DNA from: Fomitopsis serialis
Lineage: Eukaryota > Basidiomycota > Agaricomycetes > Polyporales > Fomitopsidaceae
Assembly (NCBI RefSeq): GCF_022376445.1
Contig: NW_025954966.1
Span: 186,001 to 250,000, forward strand
Length of the DNA stretch: 64,000 nucleotides
Direction of reading: 5' to 3'
Under the pieces are notes generated by a model, which was given only the letters and a program-made list of their open reading frames with translations, was not told the DNA's origin and made no database searches. The position numbers were made by a program, and so were the translations under genes. The number at the start of each line of letters is the position of its first letter. The stretch's first letter is position 1. Of this stretch, positions 1-12,390 are shown piece after piece.

Positions 1-2599
1 GTGCGTGGCGGTTGTGCTGCTGCTAGTTTTGCTTGCTGAACCAGGAGGGTTGTCAGGAAGGAGGACATTTGCGTCTACGTCGGCGCGCCAGGGCGATATT
101 ACCTTGACGGTGGATGGAAAGGAGGTTACCGTCCCACAAGGTGAGTATACGTCTGTTTGGGGTTTGCGTCGAAATTGTCCATGCCGGGCCTTTTGGCACC
201 CTTGCTAAGTATTGTACATCATGTTGTACGGTTTCACTAACTTGCTTTCCTTGCGTTAGGTTCGGCTTTGATCCAAGCTTGCGAGGCTGCTGGCGCCACA
301 ATACCACGGTTCTGCTATCATGACAGGTATGGCCGGGTTCCTTCAGCTCCAGTCGCTCTTTTGACTCTCTGGTTAGGCTAGCTATCGCGGGTAACTGTCG
401 GTGAGTAGTCTGCTTGACCATATGTCTCGAAAAGCTCAAGTCTTCTAGTATGTGTTTGGTGGAGGTCGAGCGGTCACCAAAACCGGTTGCATCCTGCGCG
501 ATGCCCGCCATGCCGGGCTCGAAAGTCTGGACAAATTCACCCCTCGTCCATGAAGCCCGCGAGGGTGTCATGGAATTCCTGCTTGCCAACCATCCCCTTG
601 ATTGCCCTATCTGTGATCAGGGTGGTGAGTGCGATCTTCAGGACCAGTCGATGCGATACGGTGCGGACCGTACGCGGTTCCATGAAATCACTGGCAAGCG
701 CGCTGTGGAGGACAAGGACCTTGGTCCGCTCGTGAAGACGTCGATGAACCGTTGCATCCAGTGCACGCGGTGCGTCCGGTTCGCGAATGAAGTCGCCGGT
801 GTGGAGGAACTCGGTACAACTGGGCGTGGCAATGACATGCAGATCGGTATGTATGTGGAGAAGACGATGGACTCAGAGATGTCTGGGAACGTGGTCGACC
901 TGTGCCCCGTCGGCGCGCTGACGAGCAAGCCGTATGCGTTCCACGCGCGCCCCTGGGAGCTCAAGCACACGGAGTCGGTAGACGTCATGGACGCAGTGGG
1001 GTCGAACATCCGGGTCGACTCTCGCGGGCTCTCGGTGATGCGGGTCCAGCCCCGGCCGAACGACGACGTGAACGAAGAGTGGATCAGCGACAAGACACGC
1101 TACGCGTACGACGGTCTCCGGTTCCAGCGCCTCACGACGCCGCTCGTCAAGCAGGGCGACCGCTTCGTCTCGGCGACGTGGGAGGATGCATTGGCTGCTG
1201 TCGCTGAGGGCCTCCGGGCGTCTGGCGCGCAGGGCGACGAGATCCAGGCCGTTGCGGGCCACTTGGCGGATACGGAGTCGATGGTCGCGCTCAAGGACCT
1301 CATCAACCGCCTCGGCTCGGACAATGTGACGCTTGACAGCGTCGGTGGGCACGCTGCCCCGGTGCACGCCGTCGATGTGCGCTCGAACTACTTGTTCAAC
1401 GCGACGCTCCCGGGCGTCGAGCAGGCGGACTGCATCTTACTCGTGGGCAGCAACCCTCGACACGAGGCGGCGGTGCTCAACTCGCGCATCCGCAAGAGCT
1501 GGTTGCACACGACGCTGGAAGTGGGCCTGATTGGCGAACGCGTGGACACGGCGTACGGATACGAGCACCTGGGCACGGACGCGAAGGCGGTGGCGGACTT
1601 TGTTGCGGGCAAGAGCGAGTTCGCCAAGAAGTTCAAGAACGCGAAGAAGCCGCTGATCGTCGTCGGGAGTGCGATCACGGAACACCCGGATGGTGCTGCG
1701 GTTTTCAACGCCCTGGCGAAGTACGTGGAGCAGAACAAGAGCCAGCTGGTCACGCCTGAGTGGAATGGATTCGCAGTCTTGCAGAGGGTACGTATTACAC
1801 CATGCGGCAACTACGCGTGTTGAAGATGACGCTCTCCATAGGTCGCATCTCGTCCCGCAGCGTACGAGATGGGCTTCGTTCCCTCACGCAAGGCGTCCCA
1901 GACAAGCCCAAGTTCATCTACCTGCTCAACGCCGATGAGGTCGACCCCAAGTCGATTCCCCGTGATGCCTTTGTTGTCTACCAGGGCCACCACGGTGACC
2001 TGGGTGCTCAGCTTGCGGACGTCTGCTTGCCCGGCGCTGCCTACACTGAGAAGGGCATGACGTGGGTGAACACTGAAGGTCGTGCGCAGATGGGCCGCGC
2101 GGCTGTTCCTCCCCCGGGTGCGTCGCGCGAGGACTGGAAGATTATTCGGTACGCCTACATCCTTTCCTGATACTGAAGGGCTCCTGCTTATTGTTGCCTC
2201 GTGTAGAGCGCTCTCTGAGGTCGTGGACGCTCCTCTGCCATATGACGACGTGTTGAGCCTGAGGGATCGCATGTGGGAGATCTCACCGACTCTGGTCCGA
2301 TACGACACCCTTGAACCTACCTCTGTCGATGTTGCCCTTGCTGGCCTGAAGACCCTTGCTTCTGGTACTGCGAACGCGAAGGTGGCGGGCGCACCCTTCG
2401 TCAAGCCGATCAGCAACTTCTACCAGACGGACCCTATCTCCCGAGCGTGGGTGTCTTGCACGCTCCGTTTTGTGTGCCCCGTTGCTAACGTCACTCTTGC
2501 AGATCCGTAACCATGGCGCATTGTACCCGTGCATTCGTGAAGGGCGAAAACTACGGCTTCAGTGAACTGTCGAGTAAATCGGAAGCGGCTTATGCGTAG
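1..2599 (+). CDS. NDUFS1: NADH-ubiquinone oxidoreductase 75-kDa subunit, complex I (5'-truncated)
   Basis: This is the iron-sulfur subunit of the mitochondrial complex I peripheral arm that passes electrons from the flavin towards quinone. The N-terminal 2Fe-2S domain ([19 protein letters not shown], then MCLVEVE), the [15 protein letters not shown] cluster motif, [12 protein letters not shown] and the molybdopterin-like domain are all visible. Exons read as <1-140, 260-326, 377-400, 449-1787, 1842-2148, 2207-2446 and 2503-2599; the 24-nt third exon is forced by the [12 protein letters not shown] junction. The true start lies left of the window. The frame slips between GFVPSR and GVPDKPKF near 1887-1892, consistent with one missing base; in such a conserved essential subunit this looks like an assembly error. 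The family assignment is secure; the frameshift status is inferred. Confidence 0.95.
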
Positions 2600-2853
2600 A
2601 TGTTGTGTAATGAAGGGATTCTCAAATTGATTTCACGCCTTCGAGATATCCATCCATATTCTGTCGCCGTGGCCTGAGTGCGCCCCAGCGGCCGACGAAG
2701 GACCGGAGAGGGCTCGTGCGAGGCTGAGCTGTATCCCTCTTCGATGGGTCACGTGATATAGCTGTTTAGGGAGGCGCAGTGCTGGTGGTAAGTACACCGC
2801 CAGTCTCGACTCCTGCCCACCCACGGCGGCAGCGGTCTTTCCTTTCGACCACC

Positions 2854-5578
2854 ATGAGCTCTCCAATTTACGCCAATACGGCCCCAGACCCCATCTATCA
2901 GCGGCCAGCGACCATCTCTGAGCTCGCCGCACGCGCTCAGGACCAACTGTGGGACCCTGCCAAGGGTCTGAAGCACTGGCTGCGCACTGCAGAGAAATCT
3001 CGCAGGAATGGAGACTACTACGCGGAACACCAAGACTATGAAAGGGCATTCGTCGAGTATGCGAGGGCCGCCACCATTGTACTGGAGAAGCTGCCTACTC
3101 ACCAGGACTACACTGCCCTGTTGAATGCTGATCAGCGTCAGAACCTAGGCATGGTAAGTGTCCGATCGTGCTCTGTGGTTTGCAATGTCTCTTCAGGATT
3201 CTTGGTCGGGTGTCTATTCAAGGGCGTTCGCTCTGTCTGAAAGACAGCTTCCTCGTTTGGCTTCCCCGTATGGCGCTGGTCATGGTAGGTCGGATCAGCG
3301 ACCGTTCTTCGTCATGAGCCTCCGGCACTTAATCTTTCACCCTGTGAACTCTCTGTCATGCTCTAGGGTTCGTGCCACCAAGCGCTTCAAGTCGGTCAAC
3401 CTGCCAGGATTAGTTGATCCTAGCTGGTTGACAGGTGCTGCGATCGGACCTCTGGTTTCGCGTCGAACGGTTGTCCTTTTGTTCTCATTGACACGTTTGT
3501 TGCCGTTCTCGTGCTGAAACGCTTTGTCGATAGAATGGGCAAGACATCCTCGAGTCCCTTAGTCAGCTCAAGCCCGTGCTTGTGGACAGATATGAGCACT
3601 GGCAGGCTACTCAGAGTGCCACTCCAGGTTCCAGTCGACCATCGACCGCTGGTTCACAGTACACAGACATGACCTCAGACGAGGAGCAGAGACGTAGACG
3701 GGACGCGGATCGTGCGCGGGAGGCGAGAGAGGCGACACTAAGGGAGCAGAGTTGGCAGCGTGGCGAGCAGGAGCGACGGAATGCGGAGGAGCGGGATCGT
3801 CAAGCGCGCCAGGAAACTGCACTGGCACGGCAACACTTGCTTGAGTCACGGCGCAGAGAGGAACAAGCGGCTGCAGCTGAGCGACGGGCAGCAGAGGCTA
3901 AGGCGATGGCGGAGCGGGAAAGGCGAGCCGAGAGGGCGCGCAGGGAGGAAGAAGCACGGAGAGAGGATGAGGAGAGGCGGAGGGGCCCAGAGGAGAGGCG
4001 ACGGCGCGAGCGGGAAGGCATCTTGCGGAGGCAGCAAGAAGCAGAAGCCTCTGCGCTCGCTGCGAGGATGGAAGTCGCTACGCGGCTGACGCCCTCGCCC
4101 AACGGTAATAGATCCGGCGAGGAGACGAGTACCAGGGGCAGCTCGCGGAGCTTCCCTGTGGCAGCGCCCCAACCCGGACATGCGCCTGGTTCATCCCAGC
4201 AGCAATCACTATATGGGCCATCTACCGGCCTGTCGATCATGCCGCTCGAAAGCCCAACAAAGAACGACGACGACTCTTCAACGGACGTCGAGGGCGTGGA
4301 TCGTCAACCGTGGAGCCGTCACCGGCATATGGACAACACCCCAAGCAAGTCAAAACAGCATTCTGCGTACGTTTCCACCCGAGTTCCGTGCGTGTCATGT
4401 AGCTGACAATATTCTCTAGCATCCAATACCCACCTCCAATGACCACCACCTCACCGGCGCCACCAGAGGGTCCCATAAGATACCCAACCCTCATGTCCCA
4501 ACATCAGCTCAAGCAAGGCTACGTCCCGTCACTACAATCCATGTTCTCGAAGTCTACCCCAGCTCCACCCGCCCCTAACGATTCCTCCCTCCTCTTCTTC
4601 GACTCCAAACCTCCCGAGAGCCAACATTCGTACTCTTCGTCCATCTCAAATCCTGTCGTTCCTCCGCCTCCCAGCCACATGTCTGTACCCAATGGGCATG
4701 GTCGCCAGGGTTCGATCACGTACCCCCAGCCCCAGGCTGGACGCCGAGGACCTTCTCCCTCCGGTGCGCGGCCACCGCAGAGTTCGTCCGCTTCGCGCAT
4801 CGTCCCGAGCAACTCGAGGGACTCGACTGTCCACGACCTCAAGACCGTGAGATTACCTCGCAGCTGCCTCCCGCGGTTCTTGTCAATCGCTCGAGTGAAC
4901 ACGCTTCACAACAGGGAAACATGCGGGTTGCTCCTCGGGAAGGACAAGGGCAGCAAGTATGTCGTGACTACTCTGTTGATTCCCAGACAGCATTCGACGA
5001 GCGATACGTGTACGATGGATGAGGAAGAGTTGGTTCTGCAGTTCACGGAGGAACGGCATCTGATCACTCTTGGATGGGTGAGTGGGTATTGGTAGCCAGT
5101 GATTTCGTCACTCACTTTTGGTTCAAGATACATACCCATCCAACACAGTCTTGTGGGTGCTTATTCTTATGATGGTGTCTACATAGGCTCACCTGTCCAT
5201 CTCGCAGGTTTCATGTCATCAGTAGATCTCCACACTCATTCAGGCTTCCAACGCATGCTGCCGGAGTCATTTGCAGTGGTTTGTGCTCCAACTTCAACAC
5301 CGACGTAAGCTTCACGGAGCGTCTGCCCTAACTAAACTTAACACCGCTACCTGACAGGTTTGGCATCTTCCGCCTGACAGACCCGGGTGGTCTGCAGGTG
5401 ATTTTAGAGTGTACAACAAAGGAAGCGTTCCACCCCCATCCTGAGGTTCCTATATACACGGTCGGTCGATCCACTTTGCTTCGATGTCGCCAATCTCATG
5501 TTTCAGTCGCTCCAGGATTGTGATAATAGCCATGTTCAGATGAAGGACATGGAGCTTGAAATCGTCGATCTACGGTAG
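2854..5578 (+). CDS. AMSH/STAMBP-like JAMM metalloprotease (endosomal deubiquitinase)
   Basis: The family removes ubiquitin, mainly K63-linked chains, from cargo at ESCRT-decorated endosomes. The N-terminal ~100 residues match the USP8-dimer/MIT-like module ([15 protein letters not shown], then the tyrosine-rich helix around [14 protein letters not shown]). A long Arg/Glu-rich, probably coiled-coil stretch and a Pro/Ser linker follow, and a C-terminal MPN+ domain ends the protein. The catalytic set is complete: Glu in [10 protein letters not shown], then [14 protein letters not shown], giving the HxHPx7SxxD zinc site. Exons: 2854-3153, 3534-4366, 4420-5077, 5128-5152, 5208-5304, 5358-5460 and 5507-5578. 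The tiny IHTHPTQ exon and the next acceptor are fixed by the JAMM motif. The first intron (380 nt) is long for this genome and may hide a small exon. The start is the first ATG in good context (ACCATGA). No frameshift seen. Confidence 0.9.
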
Positions 5579-5897
5579 CCGTGCTGCATTCTCTGCGTTC
5601 TTCATCTGTCCTATCGTATACCTCGGCATCTGTATCAATCATTACCGCTTTGTTGAGTGGAATTTGTGCATTGTACCACCCTGTTGTACACATACTATCG
5701 TTCTGGCCAGTCATTATGCATATGGATTGTCATGGACTTCCTGAGTGATCGCACCGGTGCTTACAGCCTCTACAAACCTGGAGGTTTGAACCAGAAGTCG
5801 ATCGGTTAGTCGCCTGGCATATCCCGATTTGGGTTGTACGCGTCAGGAGCGTACTCGTCCAGATTCCGATCTGTGGACGCGGTATTCTCGTGCCACC

Positions 5898-7699
5898 ATG
5901 CCTTTCAGTCAGGCAGAAATAGCAGAAGAGCAGACGCACTTCGCTAATGTCATACAAACGTTCAAGCACTATGCCGCATACTCGGTGGGTGCTGGTCTAC
6001 TCAGTACAATACATGTATCAGCTCAGAATGTTGCGACTCTAGTTGTCGGCGAACAACCGCCGCAGGAAGGACTTCTTTACCCTACCACGGGCGGACCAAG
6101 AGCTACTAAGTAGCCTTGGATACAAAGAAAATATTGCGAAGGCTGACAGAGCCATCATGGCGAACGCGGACTTTCTTAATCAAATAGTGGCAGATCCTGA
6201 GATTTTCGGACATGACTTGGACTCGGAGGACGTAGGATACTCTGAAGAAATCCACACGTCAGATGGTACGAAAGGTACTCTTCTGTGCTATTTTACTGAT
6301 GCATTGTTCACCGGTGTCGTAGGATCCTCTCATTCGCATCTCATGATCATATCCACGGATCTCACTCGCACTCACACTCGCATTCGCATGACGAGCCCAG
6401 AGCCTCGCAGGGACATGGTGGACCAGGAAAACAGAAGCGACATCGCCCGACTGATTTTGACATCGACAAGCTGAGAAGTACTCTCAAACAGTTCGTCCGC
6501 GACTGGAGTGAAGAGGTTGGTCATATAGCACCGTGCCACTGCCGCCACAGTAGTGTTAGTCTCCATCTCATCCGCTTGCCTTCAGGGTCGCGCTGAGCGC
6601 GAGTGTGCTATGCCCCGATGAGGGAGGCGTTGTTGCAGCACTTCTCCGACATTCCGCCTGAGGAGAGGTGCGTCGTTCAAGTGCTGTTAGACGAGTCTGT
6701 TCTGCACGGACTGTTCGCGCAGGCATAACTTCAGGGTACTTGTCCCAGGCGCTGGTCTGGGACGGTTATCTTGGGACGTCGCAAATCTAGGTATGTGTAC
6801 GGCAGTACGCGGTCAATACCCGTCTCACAAAGCGTAGGCTTTGCGTGTCAGGGCAACGAATTCTCTCATTACATGCTGCTGCCTCATTCTTCATCCTCAA
6901 CCGGTGCGTTCCATCCTTCCCCATCTGTATGCCGATCCAACGACCCACAATATACCAGCACCGACTCGATTGACCAGCACACGATCTATCCCTACGTCCA
7001 TTCCTTCTCCAACCTACCAAACAGCGCCGCGATGCTCCGGCCGATCAGCATCCCCGACGTCATGCCATCCTCCCTTCCGCAAGGAAGCAGCTTCTCACTC
7101 GTTGCCGGTGCGCGTGCCCCCTCTAGCGTTCACTCGGCGGTCTCACGACTGGCTCGCAGGCGACTTCGAGGAGATATATGGGGCGGATGACAACCAAGAC
7201 GAGCCACAAGGTGGGAAATGGGACGCGATCCTGACCTGTTTCTTCATCGACACCGTACGTCGCAATCCCGCCTCTTTTCCCGCCGGACAATACTGAGCTC
7301 GAGCCCCACAGGCCAAGAACATCGTGAACTACCTCCGCATCATCCACCGATACTCGCTCCTGGGGGCGTCTGGATCAACCTAGGTACGCCTTAAACTCCG
7401 GGTACTTACGCGATGGCGCGGAATATACTGAATCATTTGACGCAGGCCCGCTCCTGTGGCACTTCGAGAACAACTCGACCAACGACCCCTCGATCGAGCT
7501 CAACCTCGAGGAAGTGAAGGCCCTGGTGCGCAAGATCGGCTTCGAAATCTCGGTTCGTCTATCCGGTTTCCACATCGTCATGCACTCACGTTCGCGGCAG
7601 AACGAACGCACCATCGACACGACGTACACCAACAACGCGCAAAGCATGCTTGGATATGTATACCACGCTGCATTCTGGACCGCAACAAAGAGAATTTAG
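5898..7699 (+). CDS. CARNMT1: Carnosine N-methyltransferase-like (N2227 family) SAM methyltransferase, frame interrupted
   Basis: The protein is collinear with animal carnosine N-methyltransferase: the SANNRRRKDFF / LLSSLGYKE N-terminal block, TLKQFVRDWSEE-GRAERE, the SAM-binding motif VLVPGAGLGRLSWDVA, ACQGNEFSHYMLLP, SFSNLPNSA, CFFIDTAKNIVNYL, PGGVWINLGPLLWHFEN, and a final AFWTATKRI. A His/Ser-rich stretch (GSHSHSHSHSHDE) sits between the N-terminal and catalytic regions. About eleven exons (5898-5984, 6043-6274, 6323 on, ..., 7446-7552, 7601-7699) have clear GT-AG borders. The reading frame needs one extra base at four places (about 6339, 6605, 6884 and 7350) to recover the conserved protein. 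All four look like single-base deletions, so either the assembly is faulty here or the gene is decaying. The start ATG is in a strong context (GCCACCATG). The substrate in fungi is not established. Confidence 0.85.
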
Positions 7700-8017
7700 A
7701 TTTCCCAATCTCCAGGACATCCGTCTTCTCCGCGTAACCATGACAGCGGCGTCCATGCATCATGAGCGATATACATGACTGACCGACAGACGCAGAACGA
7801 TTTGAACTAGAAGAACAATAGTAGTGGCTTCGCTAACGTGCATCTATGCATTACCTAAAACTATACTGTGATCCTGATAATACAACGTGCCAAACCAGGC
7901 CGGACCGGCAAATGGCTACAACATCAGAACGAGAAGAGAGCAGAGAGCGCGTCCTCGTCCATAATCCAAGGAGGAACACAACTACCAAAACCATACGGGA
8001 CGGATCCCGCACGACGG

Positions 8018-9790
8018 TCATGACTCGAGGGCCGCGACGATGGCGTACGCTGCTGCTGCCGCCGCGCCGCCGACCAGTAGTGTGCTGACCGCGCCCCAGA
8101 TGTAGCCGCCCGCACCCTGGCCAGCCCCGGTGATGCGCGCCTTGACCGCGCCGAAGACGAGGAGGACGATGCCGGTCACGATGCTTGACCAGATCAGCGC
8201 GCGGTACGCCACAGGCTCTGCATACCAGCGTCAGCACTCACGCACGTTCGCCGGAGGGAGCTTAGAAACGCACCGAAGAAGTATGGGAGCAACGGAATGA
8301 TCCCGCCAATGAGGTAGCCCATGCCAATCGTGAACGCGGAGATGTACAGCCGCTTCGTGGGCACCTCCTCGAGGCCCTCGCCGAACTTGAGCAGGAACGC
8401 GGACAGGCCGACGCTCGAGCTCCACCGGAGGCCGGCCTCGGAGTCGCTCGTGCTGTAGCGGCTCGCGGTGTCGCTCCCACTTGACGAGCCCGCGGCGGTG
8501 GTCGAGCCCTCGCCGTGCGAGTCGACCTCCACGTTCATGAGGCAGTGTGCGACGGCGCGGCTCGTCTTTTCGTCGACGCCGACGGGCCCGAGCACACCGT
8601 ACACCTCCCGCTCCATCTCGCCCTCGCAGCTCCGGAGCACACGCGCGCGCGTCTGCTTGCGGAGGTAGCGGTAGTGGTCACGTTCTGCTTGCGAGGCAAG
8701 GAAGCCGCCGATGCCCATCGAAATGGCTCCGGCGATGAGTTCTGCGATGCCACCAAGGATGACGAGTTTGGATTCGCCCAGCGAAGAGAGGCCGGCCGTC
8801 AGGGCGAAGGGAACGGTGAGACCGTCTGAAAGGCCAATGACACTAGAAACGCGGCGACGTCAGTAATTGACTCTCAGGAGTATGTGACTATGGCAAATGA
8901 CATGGGAACGAGAAACTAGATAAGTTCGTATGACTATGCGTCAACCCAGACCTTGAATGAGACAGGAGGCGGAGATGCTACGGCTAACGACCCAGTGGCA
9001 TGCTGCAACCGGAACAGCCAGAGCGAATGGTAAGCACTGCAACGTCTTGACGGTGATTGCATTGCAATTCGTGCTGAGCGCGTAACGCGGTAACACACCG
9101 GATACAGACCACAACTAGACGACCAGAATTTGTGCAGAACAGAACACGTTGCGTGCCGCGAAAAGGTCAGTGTAAATGCGCTACACCGCCCGAACACATA
9201 GTGACAGCGGTGGTACCAGCTTTCCGGACACCGTACACGGGAGCACGCCAGTGGCGCAAAGAGGCCGCGAGCTACCCTGCAGTCCTCTGCAGCAGTGGGC
9301 GACACATCACGGGCAAGTATAGCGCTGCGACAAGGGTAATGCCAGACGCATAGCCGACAAGGCACATATAACCGCGTCAAAACAGTACGTGGCCACCCTG
9401 GGGGACGGTTGAAGAGTGACGCGCGAAAGCTGGCAAAAGCGCATTCTGGCTTTCTACCAGAAAGCCCTATCATCTCAGCGTCCTCCGGTGGTCTCTCTAA
9501 ACATGAACGAGCGAACCAAGCACCGCACATCCGGCATAGTCCCAGAGCAAGTGAAAGGCCACTCACACGTCCCGGACCACGTCTGGGTCCACAAGTGTCC
9601 GGTCATCGTCGCCAATGAGCTCTTTGCAGCACACGCCGTCTCGTGCGCGCTCATGTCTGTCGCATTTTGCGGCGGGTGGGACCTCGTCCCCGGTGGTGTT
9701 GTTCAGAGACCAGACCGGTGGCTTGCTGCCTACGTCTCCGTTCTGGCGAGGGAGGGGGACGGCGGGTGCGACGCTTTGCGCGGAGGACAT
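8018..9790 (-). CDS. CCC1: Ccc1/VIT1-family vacuolar iron/manganese transporter
   Basis: This family moves Fe2+ or Mn2+ from cytosol into the vacuole and protects against iron overload. Exons (minus) are 9567-9790, 8274-8842 and 8018-8217. The junction VVRDVVIGLSDGLTVPFALTAG rebuilds the family's signature first membrane helix. Further helices are ILGGIAELIAGAISMGIGGFLASQ, the pair around LYISAFTIGMGYLIGGIIPLLPYFF, and two near the C-terminus (IWSSIVTGIVLLVFGAVKAR, then GGYIWGAVSTLLVGGAAAAAAY). An Arg/Glu-rich cytosolic segment (LRKQTRARVLRSCEGEMEREV), the usual metal-handling region, lies between them, with a Ser-rich insertion. The reading frame is intact. The first intron is 724 nt, far longer than its neighbours. 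It may be functionally linked to the CFEM cluster 30 kb away, but only by inference. Confidence 0.88.
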
Positions 9791-12084
9791 GTCGGTCGTG
9801 GCTGGGCTGGCTGGGAGGGCAGTGGTGGAGGTGGTTGTCTGGGAGAAAGAGGATGGACTCGTCGCGGGCGGGATGAGAGCTAATGAGCGGAAAGGTGGAG
9901 CGCTGAGCTGATGCGGTCACGTGCGACCCCCGCGGTGTGCGCTCAGCAATGCGCGGCGGCCGATTGGCCTGCGTGTTCCCGTCCAGTAGGATCGCGTCCT
10001 CGAACATCGCTTGCACTGCTATTCCTGCTCACCGCCCTTTCCTACAGGTATTGCCAGATAATAGCCTGCATTCGATTGGCCGCGTAGTCCTACAGGACCG
10101 CTGTCACTGTCTGTGCGCCCGACGCCCGACGCCCGACGAGGCTGGCGCGACTGTGTTCAAGCTGAACTCATTCTCAGCAATCATCCAGAGAGCGAGGATC
10201 CGGCCGACCACCGCTGAGCCTCGTCATGGGATAGCGGTAGCAGCAGCGTGAATCACCGCAACGCTGGCCCGCACAACGTGTCTCGCCGGCTGGCAGTGTA
10301 TGTTCCAACTTGAACTTCCCACCACTCATGACGACGCCCTGCGTCCTTCTAGCTCCTGATCATCCTGTAGAACAATCAACACGCGTGTCCTCCCTGATTC
10401 GCCAGGGCCCAGGGGACGCGCAAGCGGGATGCTCCTCGTAAGTCGCCGTCATCCTAACTGGTTGACGCCGATCACGACAGCCTCCGAAACTCAACCCCGT
10501 CGTTTCGGCACAGATTCGACGCGTCGTTCGCAGGGTCGGCACCCCCAAGACACGCGTGCACTCCCTGAGGCAGACCCTCAATGCAAACTTTTCGAGGGAG
10601 GGGATTACACTGGCCCGTCGAGGACACCCCTTGACCTTGATCCGACCCTCCGGGTCGGCCGGTCAGCCTGAGACTGACCCTGGGTCCGGAGACTGTAGGC
10701 CTGGCACTGAATCGGGTACATGCCGGCCTCGTCACCTATCGTCGCTCTATCGACGTCTGTCCTGCTCTTCGAGGCCGCATGACGTCTGGTAGGCGCGTCT
10801 GCACATACCCGCCCGCGCGGCCAATCCCGGCGCGACGCAAAGGGTGCGAATGCTATCGGGCTAGCTGAGTAGCGCTGCGTACCGTCATGGTGGTTATCGG
10901 TATCGAACGTACCCAGTCAACTGGGAAGGTGAGCACTAAAGTACAGGCTATCGTCCACTTACCACGATCGTATGCAGAGGCTCAAAGCTGAACGCATCTC
11001 GACGAACACGGTGCGAACACTCCCATGGTTTGTGTCGATGGATGTGTCAACGCTGACCATTGGCTCACCAGCTTACCATCTCCGGCTCTCATCCAAGTCT
11101 GCAGGTGACAACCGGCGTGTCGTGTCGCATCGCGATCAGGCTTCCGTTCACCATGGCCACACGGCCGGTCTACAGCCCAGCTCTCAGGTGCACTTCAATC
11201 TTCCCTGATTCGCGTAAGAGCTTTCTCTGGGTTATGTTCTGGCTCACTTCTTGATTCCTTGCATAGCTCGCTTGCAGCCCTTGATCAGTGTCTGACATAG
11301 TATCCTCGTAGCTTCAAACAATGTCCATGTTGTCATAAATACAGCTTGAACAGCAGCTCGATACATTGGCAAGTAAGGACGGCGGAGGGAGAGCAATGGG
11401 GAAGGGTATGTGGCAAGCGCTTAGATGGCAGAGACAAACCTCCTGCTCGTCGAGCCAGAACCAGTGCTCTCTCCGCTCTGCTTGCGAAGAGGCGGTATAC
11501 GGGGGAGGATGCGGGACAAAGAGCGCTTCGGGCTAGGCTGTGCTCGGTATACTGTGTGATCACTCGCAACTTCGGATGCAGGAGGATGCTGAGGGCGAAC
11601 CCCGGCTGTGGCAGCGCGATTGGTACGACGACGCATGGCCGTTAGAACGCTGCGCGGGATAATGTGCAGGGGGTTGTCCGAAGGCTGCAAGATCAGTGCG
11701 ACGGGTCAGCGCGCAGGCGACGGACAAATGTAGGTCTCAGTTTACCTTCCGCTGTTCGGGCACTGAGGCCTTCACGAACAAAGTCTCTTCTACAGATGTC
11801 TTCCGCATCGGCGCCAACGATGCACCCCCAGACTCGTCCTTGGATGACTCGCATGGTTCAAAGCCGTCTCGCTGCTCCAGCGGCTTGGGAGACCATTGTC
11901 GAGCCAACTGAAGAGATTCGGCTGGAACCTGTATCCCAGGTGCGTGTGTTCAGCAATTTTCTGCGGTCACACAACATCGAGCATACCGAGTTGTGACTAT
12001 GGCTTGCCAGCGTGCTGGCCGAGGAGTGATCCTCGATCTCCGAGTTCGCGCAAGTCGCGGTGGATGATGTGTGATCTGGCGTAG
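9791..12084. other. Intergenic or unresolved stretch of about 2.3 kb
   Basis: No ORF here resembles a known family or shows a convincing exon chain. A short tandem heptamer lies at 10116-10136. Short open frames near 11664-11996 (plus) could be exons of the hypothetical unit ending near 12390, but nothing fixes a start. Confidence 0.5.
10116..10136. repeat. Short tandem repeat, three copies of CGCCCGA
   Basis: Three perfect adjacent copies of a 7-bp unit are read directly. It lies in an intergenic region with no assigned function. Confidence 0.9.
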
Positions 12085-12390
12085 TCCCAGAAGCATCACC
12101 ATGTCTCTGCTCGGACCGATAGTGAGCTGGGCATCCAAAACGTTTCAAACAGTGACACGTCAAACCTGATTCAATGCCACGCTGAAGTCAACCGGCGTCT
12201 TGATAGCGACGCCATCTTCAAAGCCAATGATCGCCTCGACGACACCCTCGTCATGGCGCTCTTCAAGAACAGTGTCGAGCTCGACTGCGGAGGTGAGACC
12301 GTCTTCGGTCGCCCCAACCTGCCTCCCAATTCTGCCATTCTTGTAGCTGGCGCGATGGGCCTATCATGCCTCGTGAGAATGGTCGAGTGA
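12085..12390 (+). CDS. Possible exon of an unrecognised plus-strand gene
   Basis: One plus frame stays open for about 100 codons after the stop at 12082 and reads as an acidic, Asn/Asp-rich helical segment (NVSNSDTSNLIQCHAEVNRR, LDDTLVMALFKNSVELDCGG). A plausible donor (GAG/GTGAGA) lies near 12293. No start methionine is present, so it would have to be an internal exon, perhaps joined to the open frame at 11664-11996. It overlaps the 3' end of the convergent minus gene at 12263. I do not recognise a family and give it low confidence. Confidence 0.25.
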   Translation, partial: SQKHHHVSARTDSELGIQNVSNSDTSNLIQCHAEVNRRLDSDAIFKANDRLDDTLVMALFKNSVELDCGGETVFGRPNLPPNSAILVAGAMGLSCLVRMVE